Source of the DNA: Halorussus sp. MSC15.2
GTDB lineage: Archaea; Halobacteriota; Halobacteria; Halobacteriales; Haladaptataceae
Assembly: GCF_010747475.1 (NCBI RefSeq)
Contig: NZ_VSLZ01000004.1
Span: 341,067 to 405,066 of the forward strand
DNA length: 64,000 nucleotides
Reading direction: 5' to 3'
Shown here: piece after piece, positions 27,838-36,944 of the stretch
Numbering within the stretch: the stretch's first letter is position 1
How the letters are laid out: each line of letters begins with the position of its first letter
Made by a program: the position numbers and the translations under genes
Notes under the pieces: model-generated
The model's database searches: none
The model's input: the letters and a program-made list of their open reading frames with translations, nothing else
Told to the model about the DNA's origin: nothing

Positions 27838-29457
27838 ATGCCGGAGGCGCACCCCCGTGTACTGCACGTCGAGGACAACGACTTCTTCGCTAAGGTCACG
27901 TCAGGAATTCTCGCCGACGAGTACGACATCGACGTGTTCACGGTGGAGAGCGCGGAAGCAGCACTCGAACGGTTGGAAACCAACCGGTTCGACTGTATCG
28001 TCAGTGACTACGACATGCCCGGCATGGACGGGTTGGAGTTACTGGACGCGGTCAGAGAGACCGACCGAGACGTCCCGTTTATCCTCCTGACCGGCGGCGG
28101 GAGCGAACAGATAGCGAGTAAGGCAATCTCGGCAGGTGTCACCGACTACCTGAAAAAGGGGACGGACCAAGAGCAGTTCGCAGTGTTGGCCAATCGCATC
28201 GAGAACGCCGTTTCGCGGCGACGCGCCGAGCGACTGGCGAACCGTCAAATCGCGGTCAACGACCTCATCTGGGACGTGAGCCAAGCGATTTTACAGGCGT
28301 CGTCCCGCGAGGATATCGAGCAAATCGTCTGCGAACGCCTCGCCGACTCGGGACCCTACCTCCTCGCGTGGGTCGGAACCGTGGACGAAGAGACCGCCTC
28401 CGTTCGACCGGAGGCGTCCGCGGGCGTCGAGCAACGGTATCTCGACACCGTGATTCTCGACGGGGACCGAGAAGAAGGTGACAGCGTCCCCGTGAGGAAG
28501 GCGGTCGAAACCCAAAAAGTGCAGGTCAAACGCGGTGCGAGACTGAAAGAGCGGTTCCAGAACGAAGTCGACGCGAACGTCGAACGCTACGCCGTCGCCG
28601 CGGTCCCGCTCGTGTACGAGAACCGCGCGTACGGTGTCCTGAGCGTCTGGTCGGACGTCCGGCACGCGTTCGGCGAGACCGAGCGCCGCGTCCTCTCGAA
28701 GTTCGGCAACAACCTCGCGTACGCAATCGATTCGGTCCAGACGCGCAAGGAACTCGTCCGGCGCGAACAGCGACTGCAGGTGTTCAATCGAATCCTGCGA
28801 CACAACCTCAGAAACGACCTCAACGTCGTACTGGGTCGGGCCGAGAACATCGCCGAAGAGTTTCCCCCGGCCGCGAACGAGGCGAGTATCATTCGGCAGA
28901 AAGCGAGCGAACTCATCGAGATTAGCGAGAAGGCGCGCGAGGTCGGGAAGACCCTCGACGGCGAGAACCGGGCCACCAAGCAGATAGACGTGACCGATTG
29001 CGTGAAACGAACCTGCGAGGAGTTCCGCCAGTCGTACCCGGACGTCGCGATAACGACCGACACCCCACAGAGCGCAGTCGTGTACGGCGACAAGACGCTC
29101 GAAGCCGCGATAAGCGAAATCGTAGAGAACGCCATCGAACACGGTGGCGACCGCCCGTCGGTGAGCGTGACGGTCTCGGCCAGCGGGGACGACGAGTGGG
29201 TAGAAGTGACGGTCTTGGACGACGGACCCGGTATCCCGGAGGAAGAGCGCAAAGTCCTCGCAGAAGGCGAGGAGACGGCGCTTCACCACGGGAGCGGTCT
29301 CGGTCTCTGGCTCTCGAACTGGATTGTCGGCAAGTTCGGCGGCGACCTGACGTTCGACGACTACCATACGAACGGCGGTGAAGTGACTCTGCGACTCCAG
29401 CAGGCGACCGAGGGAGTTTCACCGTGGCAAGATATTTCGCCGTTAGAGTACGAGTAA
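27838..29457 (+). CDS. Hybrid response regulator-GAF-histidine kinase
   Basis: A 539-residue two-component protein. The N-terminal receiver domain has phosphoacceptor Asp57 (SDYDMPGMDG). A GAF-like sensor spans about 150-300. A haloarchaeal-type dimerisation/phosphotransfer helix has His near 322 (RHNLRNDLNVVLGR). The C-terminal HATPase has ENAIEHGG and DDGPGIPEEE. A receiver at the N-terminus of a kinase is common in Halobacteria and suggests it is downstream of another kinase. There is no membrane segment, so it is cytoplasmic. The next gene may be cotranscribed but has its own TATA box. Confidence 0.88.
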   Translation: MPEAHPRVLHVEDNDFFAKVTSGILADEYDIDVFTVESAEAALERLETNRFDCIVSDYDMPGMDGLELLDAVRETDRDVPFILLTGGGSEQIASKAISAGVTDYLKKGTDQEQFAVLANRIENAVSRRRAERLANRQIAVNDLIWDVSQAILQASSREDIEQIVCERLADSGPYLLAWVGTVDEETASVRPEASAGVEQRYLDTVILDGDREEGDSVPVRKAVETQKVQVKRGARLKERFQNEVDANVERYAVAAVPLVYENRAYGVLSVWSDVRHAFGETERRVLSKFGNNLAYAIDSVQTRKELVRREQRLQVFNRILRHNLRNDLNVVLGRAENIAEEFPPAANEASIIRQKASELIEISEKAREVGKTLDGENRATKQIDVTDCVKRTCEEFRQSYPDVAITTDTPQSAVVYGDKTLEAAISEIVENAIEHGGDRPSVSVTVSASGDDEWVEVTVLDDGPGIPEEERKVLAEGEETALHHGSGLGLWLSNWIVGKFGGDLTFDDYHTNGGEVTLRLQQATEGVSPWQDISPLEYE

Positions 29458-29513
29458 CTACACCAGCGTAACCGTCGTCCATCGGAAGGAGCCGACTCGT
29501 TCGCACCACCGAC

Positions 29514-29522
29514 AAATATATA
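29514..29522 (+). promoter_or_regulatory. TATA-like box of the membrane/zinc-ribbon gene
   Basis: AAATATATA is centred about 31 bases before the ATG at 29549, consistent with a leaderless transcript. Confidence 0.45.
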
Positions 29523-29548
29523 CGAGCAAAGTGATTAATACAGACAAT

Positions 29549-30358
29549 ATGAGCACGAAATCGAATGGGTTCGTAGAACGGTTCCGCCAACCGGAGTACA
29601 CCGGCGAGAATCGATGTACACCGTGTACCATCGTCAACGTCGTCATCGCAGTCGTGGCGAGCGGGGTCGCTTCATACCTACTGACGCCAGTCGGTGGTGC
29701 AGTGGTGTTCGCGCTGTCGCTGGCGTCGATTTACCTCCGGGGGTATCTGGTGCCGGGCACGCCGACGTTGACGAAGCGTTACTTCCCCGACTGGGTGTTG
29801 GCGCGATTCGACAAACTCGAAGACGAATCCGTGGAAATCAGTGAGGACGAGCGCGAACCGGAGGAAGTGCTGGCCGACGCCGGAGCGGTCGAACCCTGCG
29901 AGGAGATGGACGACCTCTGTCTCTCCGAGTCGTTCCGACAGACGTGGTACGACAACATGGAGTCCATCAAGTCAGACGGAACCGAGAAGAGCGACCTGAG
30001 TCACGTCCTCGACGTGGAGGAGGAGAAACTCACGTTCGACGAACACGACGAAGCGCTGGTCGCGCAGTACGACGGCGGCCACCTCGGACAGTGGGAGTCG
30101 CGCGCGGCACTCGTCGCCGACCTCGCAGCTGCGAAGGTGCTCGAAACTCGCTACCCCGACTGGGACGCGTTGAGCGTCACGAACCAGAGTCGCGTGCTGA
30201 GCGGTCTCCGAATCTTCCTCGACGCCTGTCCCGACTGCGGCGGCGACATCGCGATGGAACAGGAAACCGTCGAATCGTGCTGTCGGACGATGGACGTGGT
30301 CGCAGTCAGTTGTTCGGAATGCGACTCCCGAATTCTGGAAGTCGAACACGACCAGTAA
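29549..30358 (+). CDS. Uncharacterised protein: two TM helices, soluble domain, Cys-rich end
   Basis: A 269-residue protein. Cys residues in ENRCTPC at about 22-26 precede two membrane segments (about 29-65). An acidic soluble domain follows, and the C-terminus has CPDCGG, CC and CSEC that could hold zinc. The pattern of N-terminal membrane anchor, charged domain and zinc ribbon is known for unnamed haloarchaeal proteins. It lies downstream of a kinase and just left of the origin region, with no clear link. Function unknown. Confidence 0.55.
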   Translation: MSTKSNGFVERFRQPEYTGENRCTPCTIVNVVIAVVASGVASYLLTPVGGAVVFALSLASIYLRGYLVPGTPTLTKRYFPDWVLARFDKLEDESVEISEDEREPEEVLADAGAVEPCEEMDDLCLSESFRQTWYDNMESIKSDGTEKSDLSHVLDVEEEKLTFDEHDEALVAQYDGGHLGQWESRAALVADLAAAKVLETRYPDWDALSVTNQSRVLSGLRIFLDACPDCGGDIAMEQETVESCCRTMDVVAVSCSECDSRILEVEHDQ

Positions 30359-30978
30359 CCGCAGTTCGTGGTCGGGTCTTCGTGGGCTATTCCACGTCTT
30401 CGGTCTCTATCACACGCCTTCACTGTTTCAGTTCTCTCGTCTTCGGTTTCAGTTTTCTTCCTGCCCCGATACTCCCGATTCGCTGTTGGGTGTTATCCTC
30501 GAACTCGCACGACGTTCTCGCACGAAGTTTCGCCGACGTTCGACCCCATCGTTTCCGCTGTCTATCGCGGTCACCACGACCCCGCTGTTTCCGCTGTCTT
30601 CCGACGGTTCTCGTCACTCCGTCCGATTTCCGGTCGGCGGAACACCGTAGTTTCCGCTGTTTTCGACTCGGGTAACGGCGCTCCCAACACCAGTATTTCC
30701 GCTGTTATGGCGGTAACCGAGTCTCACTGCAACCCCACCGTTTCCGCTGTCTTTCTCTCCGAGTCCGGCGAGTCGAGGGTCGGAGACTGTAATCGGATAG
30801 AATCGCAGTTGCTCGAACGGAATCAGGGTCGTGTTACCGAAAAAACAACGCACGGTTGACGGTAGACAGCGGAAACTACGGGGTTGATTCGCAGGGAGGT
30901 CGGGAGTAGACAGCGGAAACAGTGGGGTCGCCGCCGACGAGAGAAGACGACGGAATAGCAAATGCGGGAGGAAGAGAG
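30359..30978. other. Origin region, left arm: seven origin recognition boxes
   Basis: This gene-free stretch of 620 bp lies downstream of orc1/cdc6. It holds seven copies of a 20-base box with consensus GACAGCGGAAACNNNGGGGT. Five read on the minus strand: 30543-30562, 30579-30598, 30642-30660, 30687-30706 and 30732-30751. Two read on the plus strand: 30865-30884 and 30909-30928. The two groups point at each other across 113 bp. Boxes two and five keep the full G4 extension; those at 30642 and 30687 have a weaker one. The sequence of 30363-30540 shows nothing recognisable. These match the layout of Orc1/Cdc6-binding ORBs. Confidence 0.75.
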
Positions 30979-32221
30979 TCAGTTCTCCGCGTCCTCGAAC
31001 GTCGTCTGATAGTAGGGGCGGATGCTCTCGTGGACACCCGCGAACTCGATGGTGTCTTCGAGTGCAGTGACCACCAACTGGAGGTCCTGTTTCAAGGCGT
31101 GTTTTCGGTACTTCCCGCCGGACATGCCCTCGTTCTTCTCCGTCGAAGAGATGACCCCGAGCATGGCGAGGTCCGCGAGGTGGTCGCGCATTCGGCGACT
31201 CGTCAAGGGTTCAGTACCGACGTGGTTACACAACTGTTCGTACCGAGGCCGGATGTCGCGTGAACGGGCGGGCGTCTCTTCCTCGGCTTCGAGCGACGTG
31301 AGCGCGTAGAGGACGAGGCGGGCGTGTTCTGTGAGGTCGGCCACGCCCTCCATGATTCGGTCGCGTTCGAGTTTCTCGCGGGCCTCTTGGACGTGGTCGT
31401 CTGTGACCTGCTCGACGGCCTCCTTACGAGCGAGGTCCCCCGCTTCGAGGAGGAGGTCGAGAGCCTGCCGAGCGTCTCCGGCGTCCTGCGCGCCGTACGC
31501 CGCACAGAGCGGAATCACGTCCTCGGCGAGCGCGTCGTCGTGGAACGCGACCTGTTCGCGTTGGCTGAGGACTTTCTGGAGTTCTGTGGCGTCGTAAGGG
31601 GGGGAACGAGACTTCCTTCTCGCAGAGCGACGACCGAACCTTCGCCGAGAGCGAGTCGCGGAACGAGAGGTCGTTAGAGATACCCACGAGACCGATTTTG
31701 GCGTGTTCGAGGTAGCCGTTGCTGCGGGCGCGCGGAATCTGGTAGAGGATGGAGTTGTCGTTGATGTGGTCCACCTCGTCGAGAACCACGATGACTGTAC
31801 CGCCGAGTTTGTCGAGTTCCTCCCAGAGGAAACTGTAGACCTGCGCTTGGGGATAGCCAGTGTTACTAATCTGCTCGGAGGGGTCGCGGAGCGTGTTGAC
31901 CAGACGGACGGCGACCTGATAACTGGAGTTGAGACCGTCGCAGTTGATTTCGATGACGTTGAGCGAGATATCGTCGTACTTGGCGGCGTCGTCCTGCAGT
32001 CGGTTCAGGAGAAAGCGAGTGGCCGCCGTCTTTCCAACCCCGCTCTTTCCGTAGAGGAAGATGTTGGAAGGGGCCTCGCCGTTGATGATAGGCTGGAGTG
32101 CGGCGTGGTACTCCTCCAGTTCCTCGTCTCGTCCCACGAGGTTGTCCGGGGTGTACTCCTCGAGCAGAGCGTCCCGATTCTTGTAGAGGGAGTTGTCCCG
32201 GTCGAAGCTAAACGATGACAT
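30979..32221 (-). pseudogene. cdc6: Orc1/Cdc6 replication initiator, one-base frameshift in a G run
   Basis: Corrected length is 413 residues, normal for an archaeal Orc1/Cdc6. The AAA+ domain has Walker A at 58-65 (GKSGVGKT), Walker B (VVLDEVD) near 145-151, and sensor 1 GISNDLSFRDSL. Sensor 2 is in GDARQALDLL. A winged-helix domain fills the last 100 residues and should contact the ORBs. At 31608-31614 seven Gs (minus strand Cs) occur where six keep the frame (F-P-P-Y-D-A-T-E-L-Q). So residues 1-208 and the rest lie in different frames. It is flanked by ORB clusters, which argues for function in the cell; either the base is an error or the gene is decayed. Confidence 0.85.
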
Positions 32222-32243
32222 GCACGATGCTTGAACGGATGGG

Positions 32244-32251
32244 GATATAAA
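32244..32251 (-). promoter_or_regulatory. TATA box of orc1/cdc6
   Basis: The minus strand reads TTTATATC, centred 26 bases before the ATG at 32221, which predicts a leaderless mRNA. Degenerate ORB-like sequence at 32270-32289 and 32325-32342 lies just upstream, so the initiator could bind its own promoter. Confidence 0.6.
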
Positions 32252-32404
32252 GTGTCGTGGTTAGCGGCGTGTCCGCTGTTTCTTCTGTCCCGGACATATT
32301 TATGTCCGGATGCAATGGCGGGTATCCGGCGTTTCCGTTGTCCCGATTGACTTAAACACACACCCACCCCATCGTTTCCGGAGCTATCGGCAGGATAAGT
32401 GTGG

Positions 32405-32580
32405 GGTGTCACGTTGCTTCTAAATGAGGGGAAAGATTTATATAGGAACGTGGAAAACCATATCCGTAGTACAAATAAGCAAAATAGACTAAACGCCTCC
32501 TAGCTGTTGGAGTATACTTTTACTTAGAGAAACCGCTAAAGAACGCACGTTAGAACCGCTCGATAGTTTAACTAGATACT
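32405..32580. other. AT-rich duplex-unwinding element
   Basis: AT-rich stretch bracketed by inverted ORBs, with runs such as ATTTATATAGG and GAGTATACTTTTACTTAG. It also holds TATA-like strings that could drive rightward transcription, but no convincing ORF follows. Confidence 0.55.
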
Positions 32581-33364
32581 CGACAACTTCTGACGATGTC
32601 CGAAACACTCTGCGGCCGAGCGCTCGGTATCGGTATTTCGCGTTCTCTGTTCTGCGTTTCTCTTCGAACCACCTTCTCTCTCGAAATTGACGCTCTCTGC
32701 TCGGGTTCTATCACCACCCTCACCGTCTCGATTCTCTCCGTCCCCCTCTCGTCCACCGAAACAGCGGAAACGATGGGGTGGGTGTCCCCCCTCTCCCTCG
32801 ACACACCCCCTCCGACGCACTCTCGACAACAACGGAAACAGTGGGGTGGGTGTCCCTCCGTTCGCTCGACCCGCGCTGACGCCGATGAAACCCCGACAGG
32901 GGTCGAACGGACCATCGAAGTACGCTCGGACGATTGGCGACAGCAGGCCGAACCACCGACGACCAAATCACAGACGATAGACGGTAGAACCACACACGGC
33001 CGGCGATTGAACCCAAGATACGGCGGTGGACAGCGGAAATCGTGGTGTACCTACCTTCTCGTCCTCTCTCCGTCGCCGTCACTTGACGGTCGAGAACATC
33101 GATGTCCTTCTCGGTTTCCGAGATGGTGGCCCGAAAACTGCGGAAACTGTGGGGTTACGTTCGCCGTCTTGGTTCGAGTATCTCGTCTCGACCGTCTCTT
33201 TTCTTCCGATACCGGCCGTCTTAACGCCTCTAAAACGAACCCCGCCTCCGTCGAGACAGCGGAAACCGCGGGGTCGCCGAAGCAAGTCGGGAGACGCGTT
33301 CTCCCGCGAGCACTCGGTTTCCGTCAACTTCCAGTGACTCGTACTCCTCCGTCCGAACGGTCGC

Positions 33365-34033
33365 TTACCGCTCTGCAACGACGAAGAACGTCTCGGGGCG
33401 CTCGTCGGCCCGAAGCACCTCGAAGTTCGCGCTTTCGAGAAGTTCGACCGCTTCGTCGCGGTCGTACCGTTCCGAGACCGGCGGACCACTCTCGCCGTCA
33501 CCGTTCGCCGACCAGTCGGCGACGACGAAGCGTCCGCCGTCGGCGAGGACGCGGGCTACTTCGGTCTCTGCACCGGGTCCGACTTCGGTCTCTGCGTCGT
33601 CTTCTGCTCCGGTCCTTGCTTCCTCTTCTGCTCCGTCCCCTGCGCCGTCTTCAGTTCCTCCTTCGGCCTCTGCACCGTGGCCGTCTCCGGCGAACTCGTG
33701 GAACGTCATCGTCGAGAACGCGGCGTCGAGTTCGCCGTCGGCGAACGGCAGGTCTCCGACGTCGGCGGTCACCAACTCGACGTTCTCCGGGACGCCCTTC
33801 TCGCGAAACAACTCGTGCATCTCGGCCTGCACGTCGATAGCGCGGACCTCACCGGCGAACGGAGCCACGTCGTCGGTGTAGAAACCGGTCCCGCTTCCGA
33901 GGTCCGCCACCGTGTCGCCCCGGCCGGACCCGAGAGCCAGCGCACCGACCAGTTCCTCTCGCGAGAGGTAGCGATACCGCGACTCGTCTTCGAGTCTGTC
34001 GGCCGACTCGGGGTCGAACGTGTGAAAGCCCAT
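33365..34033 (-). CDS. Class I SAM methyltransferase with an acidic low-complexity insert
   Basis: A 222-residue methyltransferase. Motif I is VADLGSGTGFYTDD, motif II VRAIDVQAEMH and motif IV-like LDAAFSTMTFHEFA. Right after motif IV comes an insert of about 45 residues made almost only of Glu, Asp, Gly, Ala and Thr, before the usual RVLADGGRFVVADW strand. This kind of insert is uncommon inside the catalytic fold. A TATA-like CCTTAACAAC lies about 28 bases before the ATG at 34033. The substrate is unknown. Confidence 0.82.
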   Translation of the reverse strand: MGFHTFDPESADRLEDESRYRYLSREELVGALALGSGRGDTVADLGSGTGFYTDDVAPFAGEVRAIDVQAEMHELFREKGVPENVELVTADVGDLPFADGELDAAFSTMTFHEFAGDGHGAEAEGGTEDGAGDGAEEEARTGAEDDAETEVGPGAETEVARVLADGGRFVVADWSANGDGESGPPVSERYDRDEAVELLESANFEVLRADERPETFFVVAER

Positions 34034-34105
34034 CGTCACGGAATCGAGGGCCGACCACCTTAACAACTGTGTGACGTGTGGAAGAGATGCAAGACTGCTT
34101 GAACT

Positions 34106-34546
34106 CTAACTGTACCGCTCGACGAGTCTCGTCAGGTTTTGCTCGTTCTGCATGCCGACCAGTTGCTCGACCTGCTCACCGTCGGCGAACAGCACCAACG
34201 TCGGGACGCTCCGGACGCCGTACTGCGCGGCGAGACCCTGCTGCTGGTCGATGTCCACCTTCGCCACCGTCGCCACCGTGTTGGCGGCGACGGATTCCAC
34301 GATGGGTTCGAGCATGTTGCACGGGCCACACCAGTCCGCGTAGAAGTCCACGAGCACCACATCGTCTCGGGTAGTAACGTCGGAAAACTGTTCGACGCTT
34401 TCGACGTGAACCGTTTCGTCCGGTTCGGCCGCGCTATCGTCCAGTTCCTCGGTATCGAGACTCCCGTCGGTGGAAAGATTCACATCTTCGTCGAGAAGTT
34501 CGTCGTATTTCCGGTCGGGGATAGATTCGACTTCGTCCTCGTTCAT
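34106..34546 (-). CDS. trxA: Thioredoxin with acidic N-terminal extension
   Basis: A 146-residue protein whose C-terminal 100 residues are a thioredoxin fold with active site WCGPC (Cys73, Cys76) and the cis-Pro loop SVPTLVLF. The first 45 residues are acidic and low-complexity (DELLDEDVNLSTDGS), absent from bacterial TrxA but common in haloarchaea. It reduces protein disulfides in the cytoplasm. A TATA box (34571-34578) supports the ATG at 34546. Confidence 0.9.
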   Translation of the reverse strand: MNEDEVESIPDRKYDELLDEDVNLSTDGSLDTEELDDSAAEPDETVHVESVEQFSDVTTRDDVVLVDFYADWCGPCNMLEPIVESVAANTVATVAKVDIDQQQGLAAQYGVRSVPTLVLFADGEQVEQLVGMQNEQNLTRLVERYS

Positions 34547-34570
34547 CACGCGACGGTTACCGCTCCACGG

Positions 34571-34578
34571 ATTTAATT
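34571..34578 (-). promoter_or_regulatory. TATA box of the thioredoxin gene
   Basis: Minus strand AATTAAAT is centred about 28 bases from the ATG at 34546. Confidence 0.5.
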
Positions 34579-34619
34579 GCTCTGTAAAAACCCTACAATA
34601 CTCGTCGTGAAGTGACCGA

Positions 34620-34699
34620 GTATCGGACAACTGTGATAATCCCGACGTATCGGACAAGTCCGACCGTCGAGTAAGCACCGAACGAATCCGACAAGTCGG
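34620..34699. repeat. Palindromic repeats in the trx/DMT intergenic region
   Basis: Two interrupted palindromes, TCGGACAAGTCCGA (34650-34663) and CCGACAAGTCGG (34688-34699), plus a half-copy TATCGGACAACTGTGA near 34621, share a CSGACAAG core. They lie 75-155 bases before the trx start and 105-185 before the permease start. They could be operators of a redox or transport regulator. Confidence 0.4.
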
Positions 34700-34769
34700 T
34701 ACTGCGTAGTCGGACCACCCGTGCGTCGGAATCACGCTCAGATATACTGTCCCGGCAAAGACACGAACG

Positions 34770-34777
34770 TTAAAATA
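34770..34777 (+). promoter_or_regulatory. TATA box of the DMT permease gene
   Basis: TTAAAATA is centred about 30 bases before the ATG at 34804. Confidence 0.45.
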
Positions 34778-34803
34778 CCGGAGCGCACAGTATCGTCTAC
34801 GAG

Positions 34804-35700
34804 ATGGAAACCAATCCCGTCTACGCCCTCGCGCCGCTCGCCGCGGCGTCGCTCTGGGGCGGGATGTACGTCGTCAGCAAGTGGGGGTTTTCGGCGATAC
34901 CCCCGGTCACGCTCGGATTCCTCCGGGTCGTAATCGGGGCCGCGGTCCTGCTGGTGGTGGTCCGCCGCGCTCGACCCGCGCGAGAGTTCTCGCGCACCGA
35001 CCGGCGCAGGTTCGTAGCCCTCGGCGTGGCGGTCACGGCGACCATCGTCACTCAGTTCGTCGGCACCGACCTCACGAACGCGAGTCAGGGTGCGCTCCTG
35101 ACGGTCCTGACGCCGGTGTTCACGCTCCTGCTCGGAGTCTCGGCGCTCTCGGAACCCATGACCCGTCGGAAGTCGGCGGGTATGGCGCTCGCGGCGGTCG
35201 GCACCCTGTCGGTCCTCGCGGGGCGGTACGACTTGACCCGGATGGCGTCCGGGAACGCCGTCGGTGTCGCGGCCCTGCTTGTGGCGAGTTTGGCGTGGGC
35301 CGCCTACACCGTCTACGGCAAACCGCTCGTGCGGGCCTACTCCGCGCTGGAGACCGCGACCTACTCGACCGTCGCTGCGGTGCCGATGCTGGGCGTCCTC
35401 GCGGCCGCGGAACTCGCCGTCTCGGGGTTCTCGCTGGGCGACGTACCGCTCTCGCTTCCGGTCGCTGGGGCGGTCCTCTATCTGGGGGTGCTCTCGACCG
35501 CCGTCGCGTGGTATCTCTGGTACAAGGGACTGGAGTTCGTCGATGCGGGGACGGTCGCGGTCTTCTTCTTCGTTCAACCACTCGTGGGCGCGCTACTCGG
35601 TGCGCTGCTACTCGGTGAGGCAATCGGACCGGATTTCGTCGTTGGCGGGGCCGTCATGGCCGTTGGCGTCTACATCGTCTCCACCTCTACAACCTCGTGA
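34804..35700 (+). CDS. EamA/DMT-superfamily permease
   Basis: A 298-residue protein with ten predicted transmembrane helices arranged as two EamA repeats. The first repeat begins with LAPLAAASLWGGMYVVSKWGF, and the second with ASLAWAAYTVYGKPL. It belongs to the RhaT/YdcZ-type drug/metabolite transporters. Members export amino acids or other metabolites. The substrate cannot be inferred. Confidence 0.85.
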   Translation: METNPVYALAPLAAASLWGGMYVVSKWGFSAIPPVTLGFLRVVIGAAVLLVVVRRARPAREFSRTDRRRFVALGVAVTATIVTQFVGTDLTNASQGALLTVLTPVFTLLLGVSALSEPMTRRKSAGMALAAVGTLSVLAGRYDLTRMASGNAVGVAALLVASLAWAAYTVYGKPLVRAYSALETATYSTVAAVPMLGVLAAAELAVSGFSLGDVPLSLPVAGAVLYLGVLSTAVAWYLWYKGLEFVDAGTVAVFFFVQPLVGALLGALLLGEAIGPDFVVGGAVMAVGVYIVSTSTTS

Positions 35701-35871
35701 GTAGAGACGTTCGCTACCACCAGTTTTGAAATGAACACGTCTCGCGGTCACTCTCCAGATTCCGCCGTCGCTCTACCAAGGCAGGTGACTGTGGTGGCAT
35801 ACAGACGACTGTGATGAAAGATAAATGTGTGTCGAACTCTCAGAGAAATTTAGCCGTCGGTTACCGATTGC

Positions 35872-36771
35872 TCAGACGTACTCTCCCTCGCTCTCGTAGA
35901 CCGACGGGTCGTCTTTGTACTTGCGAGCGATTTCTTCGAGAGTCTTGAACTCGGCGTTCTCGTGACCCTTCACGTACTGGATGAACGCTTCGAGGTGCGA
36001 AATCATGTGCGGGAGACCGTGGAGGTCCGGGTGTATCGTGAAGGTGTAGACGCCCGCCCCGCGCCGGTCGTAGAGGAAGTCGAACTGCGCCTCGTAGTAC
36101 TGCTCGTACATCATCTGCGGGTCCTTGTATCCGGCGTGGTAGAGCGGTTGCTTGATGAACAGCATCGGCGGGATGTCGTCGCGGTACCAACTGATGGGAA
36201 TCTCGACCACGTCGGTCTCCTCGCCGTACTCGTACGGTTCCATCCACGTCTCTGCGTCCTCCTCGTACTGAATCGGCGTCCACTCGTCGCCGTTCCGCAT
36301 CCACCCCGGTTCGAACTCCCGTTCCATCAGGCTACTGTCGTAGAGGAAGTCGTGCTTCTCCACGAGGTCTGGCGTGTTCTCGCTGAACTCCCACCAACTC
36401 GCCCGGTGGCCGACCGGTCTCTCTCCGGTCACCTCCTCTATAAGGTCTATCGAGACCTGTAGAATCTCGTCTTCCTGTTCGCGCGACAGGTCCGTCGGGT
36501 TCTCGTGGGAGTACCCGTGGACGCCGAGTTCGTGCCCGGCGGCCGCAACTTCCTCGACGTTGTCCCGGAACGTGTCGATAGTGTGGCCCGGCACGTACCA
36601 CGATGTCTGGACGTCCTCGTCCTCGAACAGTTGCAGGAGCCGCGGAATCCCCTCGTTTCCCGCCGAAAGCCCGCGCGAGAGGTCTGCCGGTGAGTCCGCG
36701 CCACCGTACGACCCGAGCCATCCGGCCACGCAGTCCGCATCGACACCAATCGCTACGTCGATGTCCCCCAT
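35872..36771 (-). CDS. Polysaccharide deacetylase-family protein (PuuE-like)
   Basis: A 299-residue carbohydrate-esterase-4-fold protein. The N-terminal Asp is in GVDADCVAG, and the metal His pair follows in GHELGVHGYSHEN, with Arg in GHRASWWEFS. This matches the PuuE/cyclic-imide-hydrolase-like branch, which acts on allantoin-type rings, rather than chitin deacetylases. A TATA-like GTAATAGA lies about 29 bases before the ATG at 36771. No signal peptide is present, so it is cytoplasmic. No purine-degradation genes are nearby. Confidence 0.82.
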   Translation of the reverse strand: MGDIDVAIGVDADCVAGWLGSYGGADSPADLSRGLSAGNEGIPRLLQLFEDEDVQTSWYVPGHTIDTFRDNVEEVAAAGHELGVHGYSHENPTDLSREQEDEILQVSIDLIEEVTGERPVGHRASWWEFSENTPDLVEKHDFLYDSSLMEREFEPGWMRNGDEWTPIQYEEDAETWMEPYEYGEETDVVEIPISWYRDDIPPMLFIKQPLYHAGYKDPQMMYEQYYEAQFDFLYDRRGAGVYTFTIHPDLHGLPHMISHLEAFIQYVKGHENAEFKTLEEIARKYKDDPSVYESEGEYV

Positions 36772-36944
36772 ATCTACCGCTATATCGTACTCGCATCGAG
36801 TAATAGATAGTGGCAGGGGGTCGATTTCCCCGGTGGAAGGGTGCAGTATATTTTTACCTGTTCGGGCGCTGTCGTCCCGTAGAATGAAACGAGCGAAGAC
36901 TGTGCGTCGAGGGACTGCGGTCTCGCGTCGGGTGGTGGGTCCAC

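Larger units (their letters stand above)
32222..33364. other. Replication origin core: inverted ORBs around an AT-rich unwinding segment
   Basis: A stretch of 1.1 kb without a real gene. A box in minus orientation at 32366-32385 faces five in plus orientation: 32760-32779, 32828-32847, 33029-33048, 33136-33155 and 33255-33274. The 19-base string GGAAACGATGGGGTGGGTG is present perfectly inverted at 32361-32379 and 32766-32784. Between them 32405-32580 is AT-rich in a GC-rich genome and is the likely duplex-unwinding element. The boxes at 32760 and 32828 share the longer tail GGGGTGGGTGTCC. Box direction, AT-rich centre and the adjacent orc1/cdc6 are the standard haloarchaeal origin layout. Confidence 0.8.

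Noticed and set aside
30543..33274. CRISPR array
   Set aside because: The repeats are short, differ from each other, point in both directions and are irregularly spaced, unlike direct repeats with uniform spacers.
32596..33840. Open frame of 414 codons through the origin region on the plus strand
   Set aside because: It covers five ORBs and a divergent methyltransferase gene, its composition is Arg/Ser-rich, and it has no family signature. It is an open frame forced by GC content.
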